Source: Pseudomonas frederiksbergensis | GTDB lineage: Bacteria; Pseudomonadota; Gammaproteobacteria; Pseudomonadales; Pseudomonadaceae | Direction: 5' to 3' | Length of the DNA: 64,000 bases | Assembly: GCF_003732275.1 (NCBI RefSeq) | Contig: NZ_MOBM01000043.1 | Location: 1-64,000, forward strand | In this document: one piece after another, positions 26,068 to 34,998 of the stretch | Position numbering within the stretch: the stretch's first letter is position 1 | Layout of the letters: each line of letters starts with the position of its first letter | The notes under the pieces: generated by a model | What the model was told of the DNA's origin: nothing | The model's database searches: none | The model's input: the letters and a program-made list of their open reading frames with translations, nothing else | Position numbers and translations under genes: made by a program

Positions 26068-27443
26068 AAATCAGTGTATTTGGTAGCGGTTATGTTGGCC
26101 TGGTGCAAGCTGCCGTCCTGGCTGAAGTCGGCCACGACGTGGTGTGCATGGACATTGACGAGAAAAAAGTCGCGCTGCTGCAACAAGGCCACGTCAGCAT
26201 CTTCGAGCCGGGACTGGCCAGCCTGGTGCGCGAAAGCCTGGAAGCCAAACGGTTGCAGTTCACCACCGACGAAAAATTCGCGGTGCAGCATGGCCAGGTG
26301 CTGTTCATTGCCGTCGGCACGCCGTCCCGGGAGGATGGTTCGGCGGATCTGCAATACGTGCTATCGGTGGGTGAAGCGGTGGCGCGTCATCGTGAACAGC
26401 CGGTGATCCTGGTGGAGAAATCCACGGTGCCGGTGGGCACGGGCGATACGCTGCGCGCCCATATCGACAAGTACCTGCTCGAGGTCGGTCGGCTGTTGCA
26501 GTTCGATATCGTCTCCAACCCCGAGTTTCTCAAAGAAGGTTCGGCCGTGGCTGATTGCCGGCGCCCGGACCGCATCATCATCGGCTGTGAGCGCGATGAA
26601 GTGCGCGACGTGATGCGCGACCTCTACGCCCCATTCAACCGCAACCATGACCGCATCATGTTCATGGACCTGCGCAGCGCCGAGCTGACCAAATACGCCG
26701 CCAACTGCATGCTGGCGACCAAAATCAGCTTCATCAACCAGATCGCCGAGCTGGCCGAACACCTGGGCGCCGATATCGAATCGGTGCGGCTTGGCATCGG
26801 TGCCGATTCGCGCATCGGTTACCACTTCATCTATCCCGGCTGCGGTTACGGTGGTTCGTGTTTCCCCAAGGACATGCGCGCGCTGATTCACAGTGCCGAA
26901 GAGGCCCACTGCTCCAGCGACCTGCTGCAAGCAGTGGAAGCGATCAACGAGCGGCAGAAACACAAACTGTTCGAACGCATCAACGCCTTCTACAAGGGAG
27001 ATTTGCGCGACAAGACCTTCGCCGTGTGGGGCCTGGCCTTCAAGCCCAATACCGACGACATGCGCGATGCGCCGAGCCGGGTGCTGCTCGAATCGCTGTG
27101 GGCCGCCGGGGCCAATGTGCGGGCGTTCGACCCGGAAGCCATGCAGGAAACCCAACGCCTTTACCCTGACGAATCGAAGCTGATGCTCATGGGCACCCCG
27201 GAATCAGTGCTCGCGGGTGCGGACGCACTGATCATCTGCACCGAATGGCAGCAGTTCAAGGCGCCGGACTTCGACCTGATCCAGCAACGGTTGAATGCAC
27301 CGGTGATCTTCGACGGGCGCAACCTGTACGACGCCGAACGCCTGGCCCGCAGCGGCTTCCTGTACTTCCCGATGGGCCGTGGTGACTCGCGCAAGTTGCC
27401 GATTCCGCTTCAGCAATGGCCGGCGGCTTCGGTCGTCGCGTGA
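26064..27443 (+). CDS. ugd: UDP-glucose 6-dehydrogenase
   Basis: The 459-residue enzyme oxidises UDP-glucose to UDP-glucuronate, the precursor used by ArnA. The NAD fold is MKISVFGSGYVGLVQAAVLA. The catalytic cysteine lies in YGGSCFPKDMRAL, and VEKSTVPVGTGD is typical of the family. Its place inside the arn operon supplies substrate locally. Its stop is overlapped by the GTG of the next gene. Confidence 0.96.
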   Translation: MKISVFGSGYVGLVQAAVLAEVGHDVVCMDIDEKKVALLQQGHVSIFEPGLASLVRESLEAKRLQFTTDEKFAVQHGQVLFIAVGTPSREDGSADLQYVLSVGEAVARHREQPVILVEKSTVPVGTGDTLRAHIDKYLLEVGRLLQFDIVSNPEFLKEGSAVADCRRPDRIIIGCERDEVRDVMRDLYAPFNRNHDRIMFMDLRSAELTKYAANCMLATKISFINQIAELAEHLGADIESVRLGIGADSRIGYHFIYPGCGYGGSCFPKDMRALIHSAEEAHCSSDLLQAVEAINERQKHKLFERINAFYKGDLRDKTFAVWGLAFKPNTDDMRDAPSRVLLESLWAAGANVRAFDPEAMQETQRLYPDESKLMLMGTPESVLAGADALIICTEWQQFKAPDFDLIQQRLNAPVIFDGRNLYDAERLARSGFLYFPMGRGDSRKLPIPLQQWPAASVVA

Positions 27444-29038
27444 ATACGGTTTCACCCGGTATTCGTCGGCAGTCCCTGGGGGTTGGGCTGCTGGCGCTAT
27501 TGCTGTTCATCGCCGGGGTTTATCAGCAAGCGGCGATCGGTTTTGATTCGCGGTTCGTGCTGTTCGCCCAGGAAATGCTGCGCCATGGGCCGTCGGTTTT
27601 TCCGACCACCTACGGCCAGCCCTATGCCGATTACTCGGCGCTGTCGACGGTGTTCATCTGGTTGTTGTCCCTGCCGTTCGGGAGGGTCAACAGCCTCAGC
27701 GCCTGGTTGCCGAGCGCCATCGCCGCCGCCGTGATCGTCACGTTGATGTACCGGTTGCTCGCAGCGTACTCCAGACGTTGGGCGCTGCTGAGCATCGCCT
27801 TGATGTTGCTGACCAGTACGTTTGTCACTGAAACCCGTGCGGTGTCCCAGGACCTGATGCTGGCGGCCGTCGCGTTCTCGGTGTTCTACCTGGGGTACGC
27901 CACCGATCATTTCGCGATGCCTCGTCGGTTGCCGCTGATCTTTGCCTTGTTGCTGCTGGGCTTCGGCATTCGCGGGCCGATCGGGCTGGTGATTCCCACT
28001 GCCATGCTGTGCAGTTATTACGTGCTCAATCGCCAATGGTCGCGGTTGTTCGGTTTCGTCTTGCTGGCGGCGATGTTGCTGGCGGTGTGTGTCGGCGTGC
28101 TGCTGTGGCTGGCCGAAACCAGCGGCGGGCCGACCTTCATGCAAAACGTGGTACGCATGCAGTTCATGGGGCGCATGGACGGCAGCGAGGGCGTCAGCGG
28201 TTCGCTGTATTACTTCATTCGTTCGCTGGGTAACTATGCGCTCGCTTATCCGCTGGCGTTGCTGGTGTTGGCCGCGGTCTGGCTGACGAATCCACGACAG
28301 GCCGGTCCGGCATTGCGCCTGTTGCAGTACTGCACAGCGGCCGGGTTGATCGTGATGATTGGCTTGTCGATTCCTCAAGCAAAAAAGGCCCGCTACCTGC
28401 TGCCGATGCTGCCCATGGCGGCGATCATTGCGGCGTATCCGTTTCAGGTGGCGCAGGGTCGGGTGTTCGGTTGGCTACGGGGCTTGATGCAAGGGTTATG
28501 GTTGCTGATTCCGGGGTTGTTGATCGTCGTATTGCTGGTCGCTCAACGGCGTCTGCCCACGCAACCGGCTGCCTTTGTGCCGGTCCTGATCGCGCTTGCG
28601 GCGTTGCAAATCATCGCGCTGGTGGCATGGTTCCGGTCTCGCTGGCGGGCGGAAGTATTGGCCGGTTGCGCAATCCTGGCGCTGTGGTCGGTTTACATCC
28701 TGGTGTTTGAACCGGTTGAGCGCCAGCTTTACGACACGCAAACTTTCAGTCGAGCGGCATTCGCACAGGTCCAGAAAGACCCGGCACCGCTGGTGCTGCA
28801 CGGCATGGGCAAGGACGCCAAGGCGATCAAGTTCATGGTCAATATCGAGCAGGACTTGCAACCATTGTTCACCGAATCGATTCAAGAACTCGAAGCGCTG
28901 CCAGGGCCGGCGTGGTTGATCATGGATCGGAGTGACTACAACGGCCTGCAAGGCACCCCGCTGGGTGCCCAGACGCCGATATTGAGTGGGCGTTTAGATA
29001 AAAACGATTACGTCCTCCTGCACACGCCTCCCTTGTAG
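27440..29038 (+). CDS. Second family 39-like membrane glycosyltransferase
   Basis: A GTG at 27440 overlapping the ugd stop gives 532 residues; an upstream ATG at 27416 would bury its start in ugd. About 12 hydrophobic segments and the loop GFDSRFVLFAQEMLRHGPS resemble ArnT/PMT proteins, and YGQPYADYSALSTVF is similar to the acceptor-side loop of that family. It probably moves a polyprenyl-linked sugar to an envelope acceptor. Position suggests a role alongside ArnT, but its sugar and acceptor are unknown. Confidence 0.85.
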   Translation: MNTVSPGIRRQSLGVGLLALLLFIAGVYQQAAIGFDSRFVLFAQEMLRHGPSVFPTTYGQPYADYSALSTVFIWLLSLPFGRVNSLSAWLPSAIAAAVIVTLMYRLLAAYSRRWALLSIALMLLTSTFVTETRAVSQDLMLAAVAFSVFYLGYATDHFAMPRRLPLIFALLLLGFGIRGPIGLVIPTAMLCSYYVLNRQWSRLFGFVLLAAMLLAVCVGVLLWLAETSGGPTFMQNVVRMQFMGRMDGSEGVSGSLYYFIRSLGNYALAYPLALLVLAAVWLTNPRQAGPALRLLQYCTAAGLIVMIGLSIPQAKKARYLLPMLPMAAIIAAYPFQVAQGRVFGWLRGLMQGLWLLIPGLLIVVLLVAQRRLPTQPAAFVPVLIALAALQIIALVAWFRSRWRAEVLAGCAILALWSVYILVFEPVERQLYDTQTFSRAAFAQVQKDPAPLVLHGMGKDAKAIKFMVNIEQDLQPLFTESIQELEALPGPAWLIMDRSDYNGLQGTPLGAQTPILSGRLDKNDYVLLHTPPL

Positions 29039-29124
29039 GAGTTGCCGAAGGCTGCGATCTTTTGGCGGTTTCGATGTTGCTGAAGATCAGGATCAAAAGA
29101 TCGCAGCCTTCGGCAGCTTCTACA
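29034..29124. repeat. REP pair, family B (GTAGGAGYTGCCGAAGGCTGCGATC)
   Basis: Two inverted copies of the TGTAGGAG-TGCCGAAGGCTGCGATCTTTT core form a long hairpin directly after the arn operon. It could also act as a transcription end, since the arm finishes in a short T run. Confidence 0.88.
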
Positions 29125-29181
29125 TAGAGACGTATTGTCCGTTAGTTATTGTCAGCCACGCTGGAACACATAGGCTTGGGA

Positions 29182-30147
29182 TCATACCGGCGCCTTCAAA
29201 TCGACTCCCAGCGCCTGGGCAAACGCCTTTACCAGCGGACTGCGCACGGTGTTGTGGCGCAGGATCAGATTGAACGGCGTGATGATGTTGATCAGGTCCG
29301 GCCGCACCGCCCGAAACTGCCCCTGAGCCACCAAAGTTGCGGCGTAATGCTCGGGCAGAAAACCCACAAAACGGCCGGTCTTGACCAGCAACGCCACGGC
29401 TTCGACCTGAGTCGCCGAGGCGGAAAAACTGTCGTAGCGGGCAAAATCCAGTTTGTCCCGGTGGATCGCGTAGCGGTGGTTGATGCACTCGTAATCCAGC
29501 AGCACATTGCTGCCCATGTCCGCCTCCGGCATCGAGAACAGTGGATGGCCGACGGCGCAATAAACGTACGAGCGTTCTTCATAAAGCGGGAAGTAATCGA
29601 ACTCCTCTCTTTTCTGATAAACCGGCACGATTCCGGCCACTAACCGCCCCTCGACTACGCCTCTTTCCACCTCATCTAACTGAGACGCCTGAAGTTGAAA
29701 CCTTACTTTCGGCGACTCTTCGTTTATCTTTCTAAGCGCCGCAACTAACGGCGAATTATCGTCGGTGATCGTATTATCAATAACGCCCACCCCAAGATCG
29801 CCAATAAGTTCGTTCTGAGCTGAACTAAGCCGATCACGAAAGTTATCGACCGAGGCAAATAAATCGATTGACGCCTGGTACACCAGACGCCCTTCTTCGG
29901 TCAGGTGAAAACCTTCCCGTCCTCGGGTACACAGGCGCATACCGATGCGAATCTCAAGGTCGGAGATCTGTTTGCTGATGGCCGCCAGGCCCACATTCAG
30001 CTCATTCTGCGCTGCGCTGAAACCGCCGGCCTCGACCACGGCCTTGAACACTTTGAGCAGTTTGAAGTCCAGACCACTGAGGGCCAGCGGAGCCCGATGT
30101 ACCGTTTTTGGCGGCGGGTTTCCGGAATTGGAAAGTGGGGTTTCCAT
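29182..30147 (-). CDS. LysR-family regulator
   Basis: The 321-residue protein has its helix-turn-helix at about 27-85 (FKAVVEAGGFSAAQNELNVG then ISKQISDLEIRIGMRL), followed by the effector-binding domain. A 26-residue proline/asparagine-rich lead precedes the DNA-binding part. It diverges from the lyase gene at 30453. LysR proteins typically control the divergent operon in response to its substrate, so this one likely governs the lyase-transporter-hydrolase cluster. A candidate operator lies at 30266-30285. Confidence 0.93.
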   Translation of the reverse strand: METPLSNSGNPPPKTVHRAPLALSGLDFKLLKVFKAVVEAGGFSAAQNELNVGLAAISKQISDLEIRIGMRLCTRGREGFHLTEEGRLVYQASIDLFASVDNFRDRLSSAQNELIGDLGVGVIDNTITDDNSPLVAALRKINEESPKVRFQLQASQLDEVERGVVEGRLVAGIVPVYQKREEFDYFPLYEERSYVYCAVGHPLFSMPEADMGSNVLLDYECINHRYAIHRDKLDFARYDSFSASATQVEAVALLVKTGRFVGFLPEHYAATLVAQGQFRAVRPDLINIITPFNLILRHNTVRSPLVKAFAQALGVDLKAPV

Positions 30148-30452
30148 AATGCTTATTTACCTCTGGCGCCCTATTCAACAATCTGTGTCCAACAACAAAA
30201 ACATAGCCGACCAATAATAATGAACACAGAAAACAAGGCTTGGCAACCGTTAATAAATCCCGCAGATCAGTGCCAACTCACTGATTTCGAACTATTAAAA
30301 GCTGACACTTCGATCAGCTCTCGCCATTTAGCAACTGCGCTTTTCCCCTGCCCTTGAATTTGATTGAGCCGAACCACGCCCGAACGATTTTCGGCAGGTG
30401 TTTCGGGCTCGGCATACCGGTTTCAATTCGCTTTACGACGAGGAAAACAACA
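30148..30452. promoter_or_regulatory. LysR / lyase divergent control region
   Basis: This 305-base gap is A/T-richer than the flanking genes. A perfect inverted repeat (ATCAGTG, 6 bases, CACTGAT) at 30266-30285 has the size of a LysR operator and lies about 170 bases before the lyase start. I see no REP element here and no small gene. Confidence 0.5.
30266..30285. promoter_or_regulatory. Candidate LysR operator
   Basis: ATCAGTG-CCAACT-CACTGAT has perfect 7-base arms. LysR proteins bind interrupted palindromes of about this size in divergent gaps; the assignment here is by position only. Confidence 0.45.
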
Positions 30453-31880
30453 ATGTCTCAAACCACCGACCGTCTCTGGGGTGCCCGCTTCAAGAGCGGC
30501 CCGTCCGAAGCCCTGGCGGCCCTGTCCCGTTGCCCTGAGCGCTACTTTCGCCTCACCCCGTACGACCTCGCCGGTTCCAAGGCGCATGCCCGGGAATTGC
30601 AGCGCGCAGGGCTGTTGAGCGAGCAGGAAACCCAGACCATGCTCGACGCCCTGGAGCGTATCGGTGATGACTTCCGTGCCGGCAGCATCGCGCCGACGCT
30701 GGACGACGAAGACGTCCACACTTTCATCGAGCGCCTGCTGACCGAACGCCTCGGCGCACTGGGCGGCAAGCTGCGCGCCGGTCGCTCGCGCAACGACCAG
30801 ACCGCCAACGACCTGCGACTGTTCCTGCGTGATCACGTGCGCACCCTGGCCGTTGAAGTGCTGGCGTTGCAACAAGCGCTGGTGGACCAGGCCGAGCAAC
30901 ACATCGAGAGCATCTGCCCTGGGTTCACTCACTTGCAACAGGCGCAGCCGATCGTCTTCGCTCACCACTTGCTGGCCCACGCCCAATCGATGCTGCGCGA
31001 TGTGCAGCGGTTGGTGGATTGGGACGTGCGCACCTCGCTGTCGCCACTCGGCGCGGCGGCCATGGCCGGTTCCGCCATTGCTCGTCTGCCGCAGCAGTCG
31101 GCCAAGGAAATGGGCTACAGCGGTGTGTGTGAAAACTCCATCGACGCCGTGGCCAGCCGCGATCACGTTGCCGAGTTCCTGTTTATCGCCAGCATGTTGG
31201 GGATCAACATTTCCCGCCTCGCCGAAGAATTCTGCCTGTGGTCGTCGCGGCAATTTCGCTGGGTCGCACTGGACGATGCCTATGCCACCGGCAGTTCGAT
31301 CATGCCGCAGAAGAAAAACCCGGACATCGCTGAACTGGCTCGGGGCAAGGCTGGTCGCCTGATCGGTAACCTGACTGGTTTGTTGTCGACCCTCAAATCC
31401 CTGCCGCTGTCGTACAACCGCGACTTGAGTGAAGACAAGAACGGCGTGCTCGACAGCGTCGACACCCTGCTGCTGGTGCTGCCGGCCATGGCCGGAATGG
31501 TCGCAACCATGAAGGTCAACGTCGAAGAGCTGCGTCGTCAGGCACCTCTGGGTTTCACCCTGGCTACCGAAGTGGCGGACTGGCTGGCGGTGCGCGGCGT
31601 GCCGTTCAAGGAAGCACACGAAATCACCGGCGCACTGGTCCAGGCCTGCGAGAAACACGGCATCGAATTGTGGGAAGCGTCCCCGGCGCTATTGGCCGAG
31701 ACTGATCCACGCCTCAAGCCTGAAGTGCGCGACAGCCTGACCCTTGAAGCCGCCATCGCCGCCCGCAGCGGCTGGGGCGGCACCGCGCCGCAACAGGTGC
31801 GCGAGCAGATCGGTCGACTGAAAACCGCCCTCGCCGCCCAGCAGCAATGGACCGAGAACTATCAGGGTTTCCGGCTCTGA
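30453..31880 (+). CDS. Argininosuccinate-lyase-family C-N lyase, probably catabolic
   Basis: From the ATG at 30453 (ACGAGGAAAAC upstream) the product is 475 residues. Fumarase/argininosuccinate lyase superfamily marks are all present: GRSRNDQTAND, GFTHLQQAQP and the catalytic loop GSSIMPQKKNPD. Such enzymes split a C-N bond to release fumarate. Biosynthetic argH would not be expected here. The neighbours are a LysR regulator, an amino-acid ABC transporter, two CE4-type hydrolases and an MmgE/PrpD protein. EDDS lyase and iminodisuccinate lyase are relatives with this chemistry on N-substituted aspartates, so I favour that type of substrate. A second argininosuccinate lyase cannot be excluded. 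Confidence 0.85.
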   Translation: MSQTTDRLWGARFKSGPSEALAALSRCPERYFRLTPYDLAGSKAHARELQRAGLLSEQETQTMLDALERIGDDFRAGSIAPTLDDEDVHTFIERLLTERLGALGGKLRAGRSRNDQTANDLRLFLRDHVRTLAVEVLALQQALVDQAEQHIESICPGFTHLQQAQPIVFAHHLLAHAQSMLRDVQRLVDWDVRTSLSPLGAAAMAGSAIARLPQQSAKEMGYSGVCENSIDAVASRDHVAEFLFIASMLGINISRLAEEFCLWSSRQFRWVALDDAYATGSSIMPQKKNPDIAELARGKAGRLIGNLTGLLSTLKSLPLSYNRDLSEDKNGVLDSVDTLLLVLPAMAGMVATMKVNVEELRRQAPLGFTLATEVADWLAVRGVPFKEAHEITGALVQACEKHGIELWEASPALLAETDPRLKPEVRDSLTLEAAIAARSGWGGTAPQQVREQIGRLKTALAAQQQWTENYQGFRL

Positions 31881-31895
31881 AACAACGCCACCAAA

Positions 31896-31990
31896 CCTGT
31901 GGGAGCGAGCCTGCTCGCGATAGCGGTATTACATTCAACATCCATGTTGACTGACCCGCCCCCATCGCGAGCAGGCTCGCTCCCACAGGG
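31896..31990. repeat. REP pair, family A
   Basis: Inverted CCTGTGGGAGCGAGCCTGCTCG halves flank about 50 bases, between the lyase and permease genes. It lies inside a likely operon. Confidence 0.9.
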
Positions 31991-32054
31991 ATTGCGCTTA
32001 ACCTGAAAAACCATACACGCCGTCTTTATTGAGCGCGGCGTACGGAGAAACAAC

Positions 32055-32933
32055 ATGAGCCAGACTCAGGCAGAACGACTCCAGGCGGAGCGCAAACTGG
32101 CGGAAAACCAGTTCGATATCACCCAGTACCAGTATGTGCCACGGCGTTATTACGGGCGGATTTTCTTCGCCACGGTGATCGTGATTGCGATTGTCGGCCT
32201 GGTGCGGGCTTTCGCCGAGGGCAAGATCGAATGGTCGTACATCGGCCAGTTCCTGACCTCACAGGCAATTATGTGGGGCCTGCTCAACACCATCGTCATG
32301 GCGGTGCTGGCGATGGCGCTGGGCATCGTCTTCGGGGTGATCACGGCGATCATGCGCATGTCGGCCAACCCGATCCTGCGCTACGTGGCGCTGACCTACA
32401 CTTGGCTGTTCCGCGGCACGCCGCTGATTCTGCAGCTGCTGCTGTGGTTCAACCTGGCGCTGATTTTCCCCACCATCGGCATCCCCGGCCTGTTCGAAAT
32501 GGACACCGTGAGCCTGATGACGCCGTTCGTGGCCGCCCTCCTCGGCTTGAGCATCAACCAAGGCGCCTACACCGCCGAAGTGGTGCGCGCCGGTCTGCTC
32601 TCGGTCGACACCGGGCAGTACGAAGCCGCCAAGTCGATCGGCATGCCGCGCCTGCAAGCCTTGCGCCGGATCATCCTGCCCCAGGCCATGCGGATCATCA
32701 TTCCGCCGGTGGGTAACGAGTTCATCGGCATGGTGAAAATGACCTCGCTGGCGAGTGTCATTCAGTACTCGGAACTGCTCTACAACGCCCAGAACATCTA
32801 CTACGCCAACGCCCGCGTGATGGAGCTGCTGATCGTCGCCGGTATCTGGTACCTGGCCACCGTCACTGTTCTGTCCTTTGGTCAAAGCCGTCTGGAGCGT
32901 CGTTTCGCTCGCGGTGCCGGCAAGCGTTCTTGA
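32055..32933 (+). CDS. Amino-acid ABC transporter permease (HisM/GlnP type)
   Basis: The 292-residue inner-membrane protein has one N-terminal helix at about 34-52 and the usual permease block, with the cytoplasmic loop YEAAKSIGMPRLQALRRIILPQAM-like (EAA motif) near 195-217. Only one permease gene is present, so it presumably acts as a homodimer. The next two genes supply the ATPase and binding protein, completing a polar amino-acid uptake system. Confidence 0.93.
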   Translation: MSQTQAERLQAERKLAENQFDITQYQYVPRRYYGRIFFATVIVIAIVGLVRAFAEGKIEWSYIGQFLTSQAIMWGLLNTIVMAVLAMALGIVFGVITAIMRMSANPILRYVALTYTWLFRGTPLILQLLLWFNLALIFPTIGIPGLFEMDTVSLMTPFVAALLGLSINQGAYTAEVVRAGLLSVDTGQYEAAKSIGMPRLQALRRIILPQAMRIIIPPVGNEFIGMVKMTSLASVIQYSELLYNAQNIYYANARVMELLIVAGIWYLATVTVLSFGQSRLERRFARGAGKRS

Positions 32934-32943
32934 GGAGTTCAAC

Positions 32944-33708
32944 ATGAGAAGCATCGTCAAAGCCGTGAGCCTGAACAAGTATTACGACCATTTCCACGCG
33001 CTCAAGGACATCAACATCGAGGTCGAGCAAGGCGAAGTGCTGTGCATCATCGGCCCGTCCGGCTCCGGCAAGAGCACCCTATTGCGCTGCGTGAATCAGC
33101 TGGAAAAAATCGACAAGGGCGGCCTGTGGGTCGACGGCGAACTGGTGGGTTACCGGATCGTCGGCAACAAACTGCACGAACTCAACGAGTCGCAGATCGC
33201 CCGTCAGCGCCTGGCCACCGGCATGGTGTTCCAGCGTTTCAACCTGTTCCCGCACATGACTGTGCTGCAAAACATCATCGAAGGGCCGTGCCAGGTGCTC
33301 AAGCGTTCGCCCAAAGAGGCACACGAAGAAGCCTTGGAATTGCTCGCTCGCGTCGGCCTGGCCGACAAGCGCAACAGCTATCCGATCGAGCTATCGGGCG
33401 GCCAGCAACAACGGGTGGCAATTGCCCGAGCGTTGGCCATGCGACCCAAGCTGATGCTGTTCGATGAACCCACTTCGGCACTCGACCCGGAACTGGTCGG
33501 AGAGGTGCTGTCGGTGATGCGCGATCTGGCGCAGACCGGCATGACCATGATCGTCGTCACCCATGAACTGGGCTTCGCTCGCGAGGTTTCCAACCGCATG
33601 GTGTTCATGGACGAGGGACAGATCGTGGAGGCTGGAAGCCCCGAAGAAATACTAATAAGTCCACAAAACCCCCGCACCCAAAGCTTCATTTCTGCCGTTC
33701 GAACCTAA
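32944..33708 (+). CDS. Amino-acid ABC transporter ATPase (GlnQ type)
   Basis: From the ATG at 32944 (TGAGGAGTTC upstream) the product is 254 residues. Walker A is GPSGSGKST, the signature is LSGGQQQR, Walker B is LMLFDEPTSALDP, and the switch His lies in VVTHELGF. Length and sequence fit GlnQ/HisP-type ATPases of polar amino-acid importers. It lies 10 bases after the permease gene. Confidence 0.95.
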   Translation: MRSIVKAVSLNKYYDHFHALKDINIEVEQGEVLCIIGPSGSGKSTLLRCVNQLEKIDKGGLWVDGELVGYRIVGNKLHELNESQIARQRLATGMVFQRFNLFPHMTVLQNIIEGPCQVLKRSPKEAHEEALELLARVGLADKRNSYPIELSGGQQQRVAIARALAMRPKLMLFDEPTSALDPELVGEVLSVMRDLAQTGMTMIVVTHELGFAREVSNRMVFMDEGQIVEAGSPEEILISPQNPRTQSFISAVRT

Positions 33709-33761
33709 GCGCCAGACTCGGAAACCAAGAGCTGCGTAACAACACTCATAAGAGAACGACC

Positions 33762-34586
33762 ATGAAGAACTTCGTTATTCCAGCAGTACTCGCAGGCGTC
33801 ATGGCCTCCGGTTTTACCTTCGCAGCCGAGTTACCGGCCAGCATCAAGGACAAGGGCGAGGTCGTTGTGGCAATCATGCCGAACTACCCGCCGATGGATT
33901 TCAAGGACCCGGCCACCAACACCCTCACAGGGCTCGACTATGACCTGGGCAACGCCCTGGCCGAGCGGATGGGCGTGAAGATCAAATGGCAGGAAACCGG
34001 CTTCGAGCAAATGATCAACGCGCTGACCACCGACCGCGTCGACATGGTGATGTCAGGCATGACCGACACCGCCGAGCGCCAGGCCAGTGTGACCTTCGTC
34101 GACTACTTCACCAGCGGTCCGCAGTTCTACACCTTGCAGAAAAACAAGGACACCAACGAGATCATCGACCTGTGCGGCAAGAAAGTCGGCACCAGCCGGC
34201 GTACGACCTTCCCGGCGGAAATCGCCGAGTGGAGCAAGGCCAACTGCGAAGCCGCCGGCAAGCCTGCGATCAACGTGATCGGCACCGAAGGCTCGGCCGA
34301 CGCCCGCGCGCAACTGCGTCAAAGCCGTATCGACGCGGCCATGCAGGGCAGCGAAACCCTGCCGTACCTCAAGACCCAGGAAAAGGACATGTACAAAACC
34401 GTGGGCCTGCCGATTTCCAAGCAGTTCACCGGGCTGGGTGTGAGCAAGAAAAAGCCTGAGCTGAGTGAAGCGGTGAAAGTCGCGTTGCAGAGCATGGTTG
34501 ATGACGGCAGCTACCAGACCATCCTGAAAAAATGGGAACTGGAACTGGGCGCGATCAAGACCGTGACCATCAACGCCGGGAAATAA
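33762..34586 (+). CDS. Family 3 extracellular solute-binding protein
   Basis: The 274-residue periplasmic protein has a signal peptide cleaved near AAELPA. Family 3 marks include NYPPMDFKDPATN, LTGLDYDLGNALAERMG and SGMTDTAERQ. Arg106 in the last motif corresponds to the residue that holds the substrate carboxylate. The family usually has an Asp about 90 residues later, in a context like LDAALQD, to hold the alpha-amino group; here the line is IDAAMQGSE with Gly196 in that place. This suggests the ligand is not an ordinary amino acid with a free alpha-amino group. Cys138 and Cys162 may pair. Confidence 0.92.
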   Translation: MKNFVIPAVLAGVMASGFTFAAELPASIKDKGEVVVAIMPNYPPMDFKDPATNTLTGLDYDLGNALAERMGVKIKWQETGFEQMINALTTDRVDMVMSGMTDTAERQASVTFVDYFTSGPQFYTLQKNKDTNEIIDLCGKKVGTSRRTTFPAEIAEWSKANCEAAGKPAINVIGTEGSADARAQLRQSRIDAAMQGSETLPYLKTQEKDMYKTVGLPISKQFTGLGVSKKKPELSEAVKVALQSMVDDGSYQTILKKWELELGAIKTVTINAGK

Positions 34587-34998
34587 TGGATCGGTGTGAT
34601 GCCTTTGTGGGAGCGAGCCTGCTCGCGATAGCGGTCTGTCAGGTGACATGGATGTTGAATGTGCTGGCCCCATCGCGAGCAGGCTCGCTCCCACACTAAA
34701 TCTGGGTCGACCACAATTTTGTGGCCAGCCGAAAAACCTGTGGGAGCGGGCTTGCCCGCGATGGCGGTCTGTCAGGTGACATAGATGTTGAATGTGCCGG
34801 CCTCTTCGCGAGCAAGCCCGCTCCCACACTAACTCTGGGTCGATCACAATTTTGTGGCCAACCGAAAAACCTGTGGGAGCGAGCCTGCTCGCGATGGCGG
34901 TCTGTCAGGTGACATAGATGTTGAATGTGCCGGCCTCTTCGCGAGCAAGCCCGCTCCCACAGGGTTCGGCGTTTAATTTTAAATAGTTGGAGCACCAC
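34587..34998. other. Gap filled by a REP array
   Basis: This 412-base gap between the binding protein and the first hydrolase contains nothing but the three-copy REP array and a short leader with GGAG before the ATG at 34999. Confidence 0.8.
34606..34963. repeat. Tandem array of three family A REP pairs, 133-base period
   Basis: TGTGGGAGCG begins at 34606, 34739 and 34872, exactly 133 bases apart each time. Every unit holds an inverted REP pair around a spacer containing CTGTCAGGTGACAT, followed by a linker CTGGGTCGA-CACAATTTTGTGG. Copies 1 and 3 begin with the GAGCCTGCTCG form and copy 2 with GGGCTTGCCCG. The third unit ends without its linker. This is a BIME-like tandem amplification. Confidence 0.93.

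Noticed and set aside
30453..31880. Calling this gene the biosynthetic argH
   Set aside because: The motifs allow it, but the catabolic-looking neighbours and LysR control argue against it; left open in the annotation.
34606..34963. Regular repeats resembling a CRISPR array
   Set aside because: Units are inverted REP pairs with near-identical linkers; there are no unique spacers and no cas genes.
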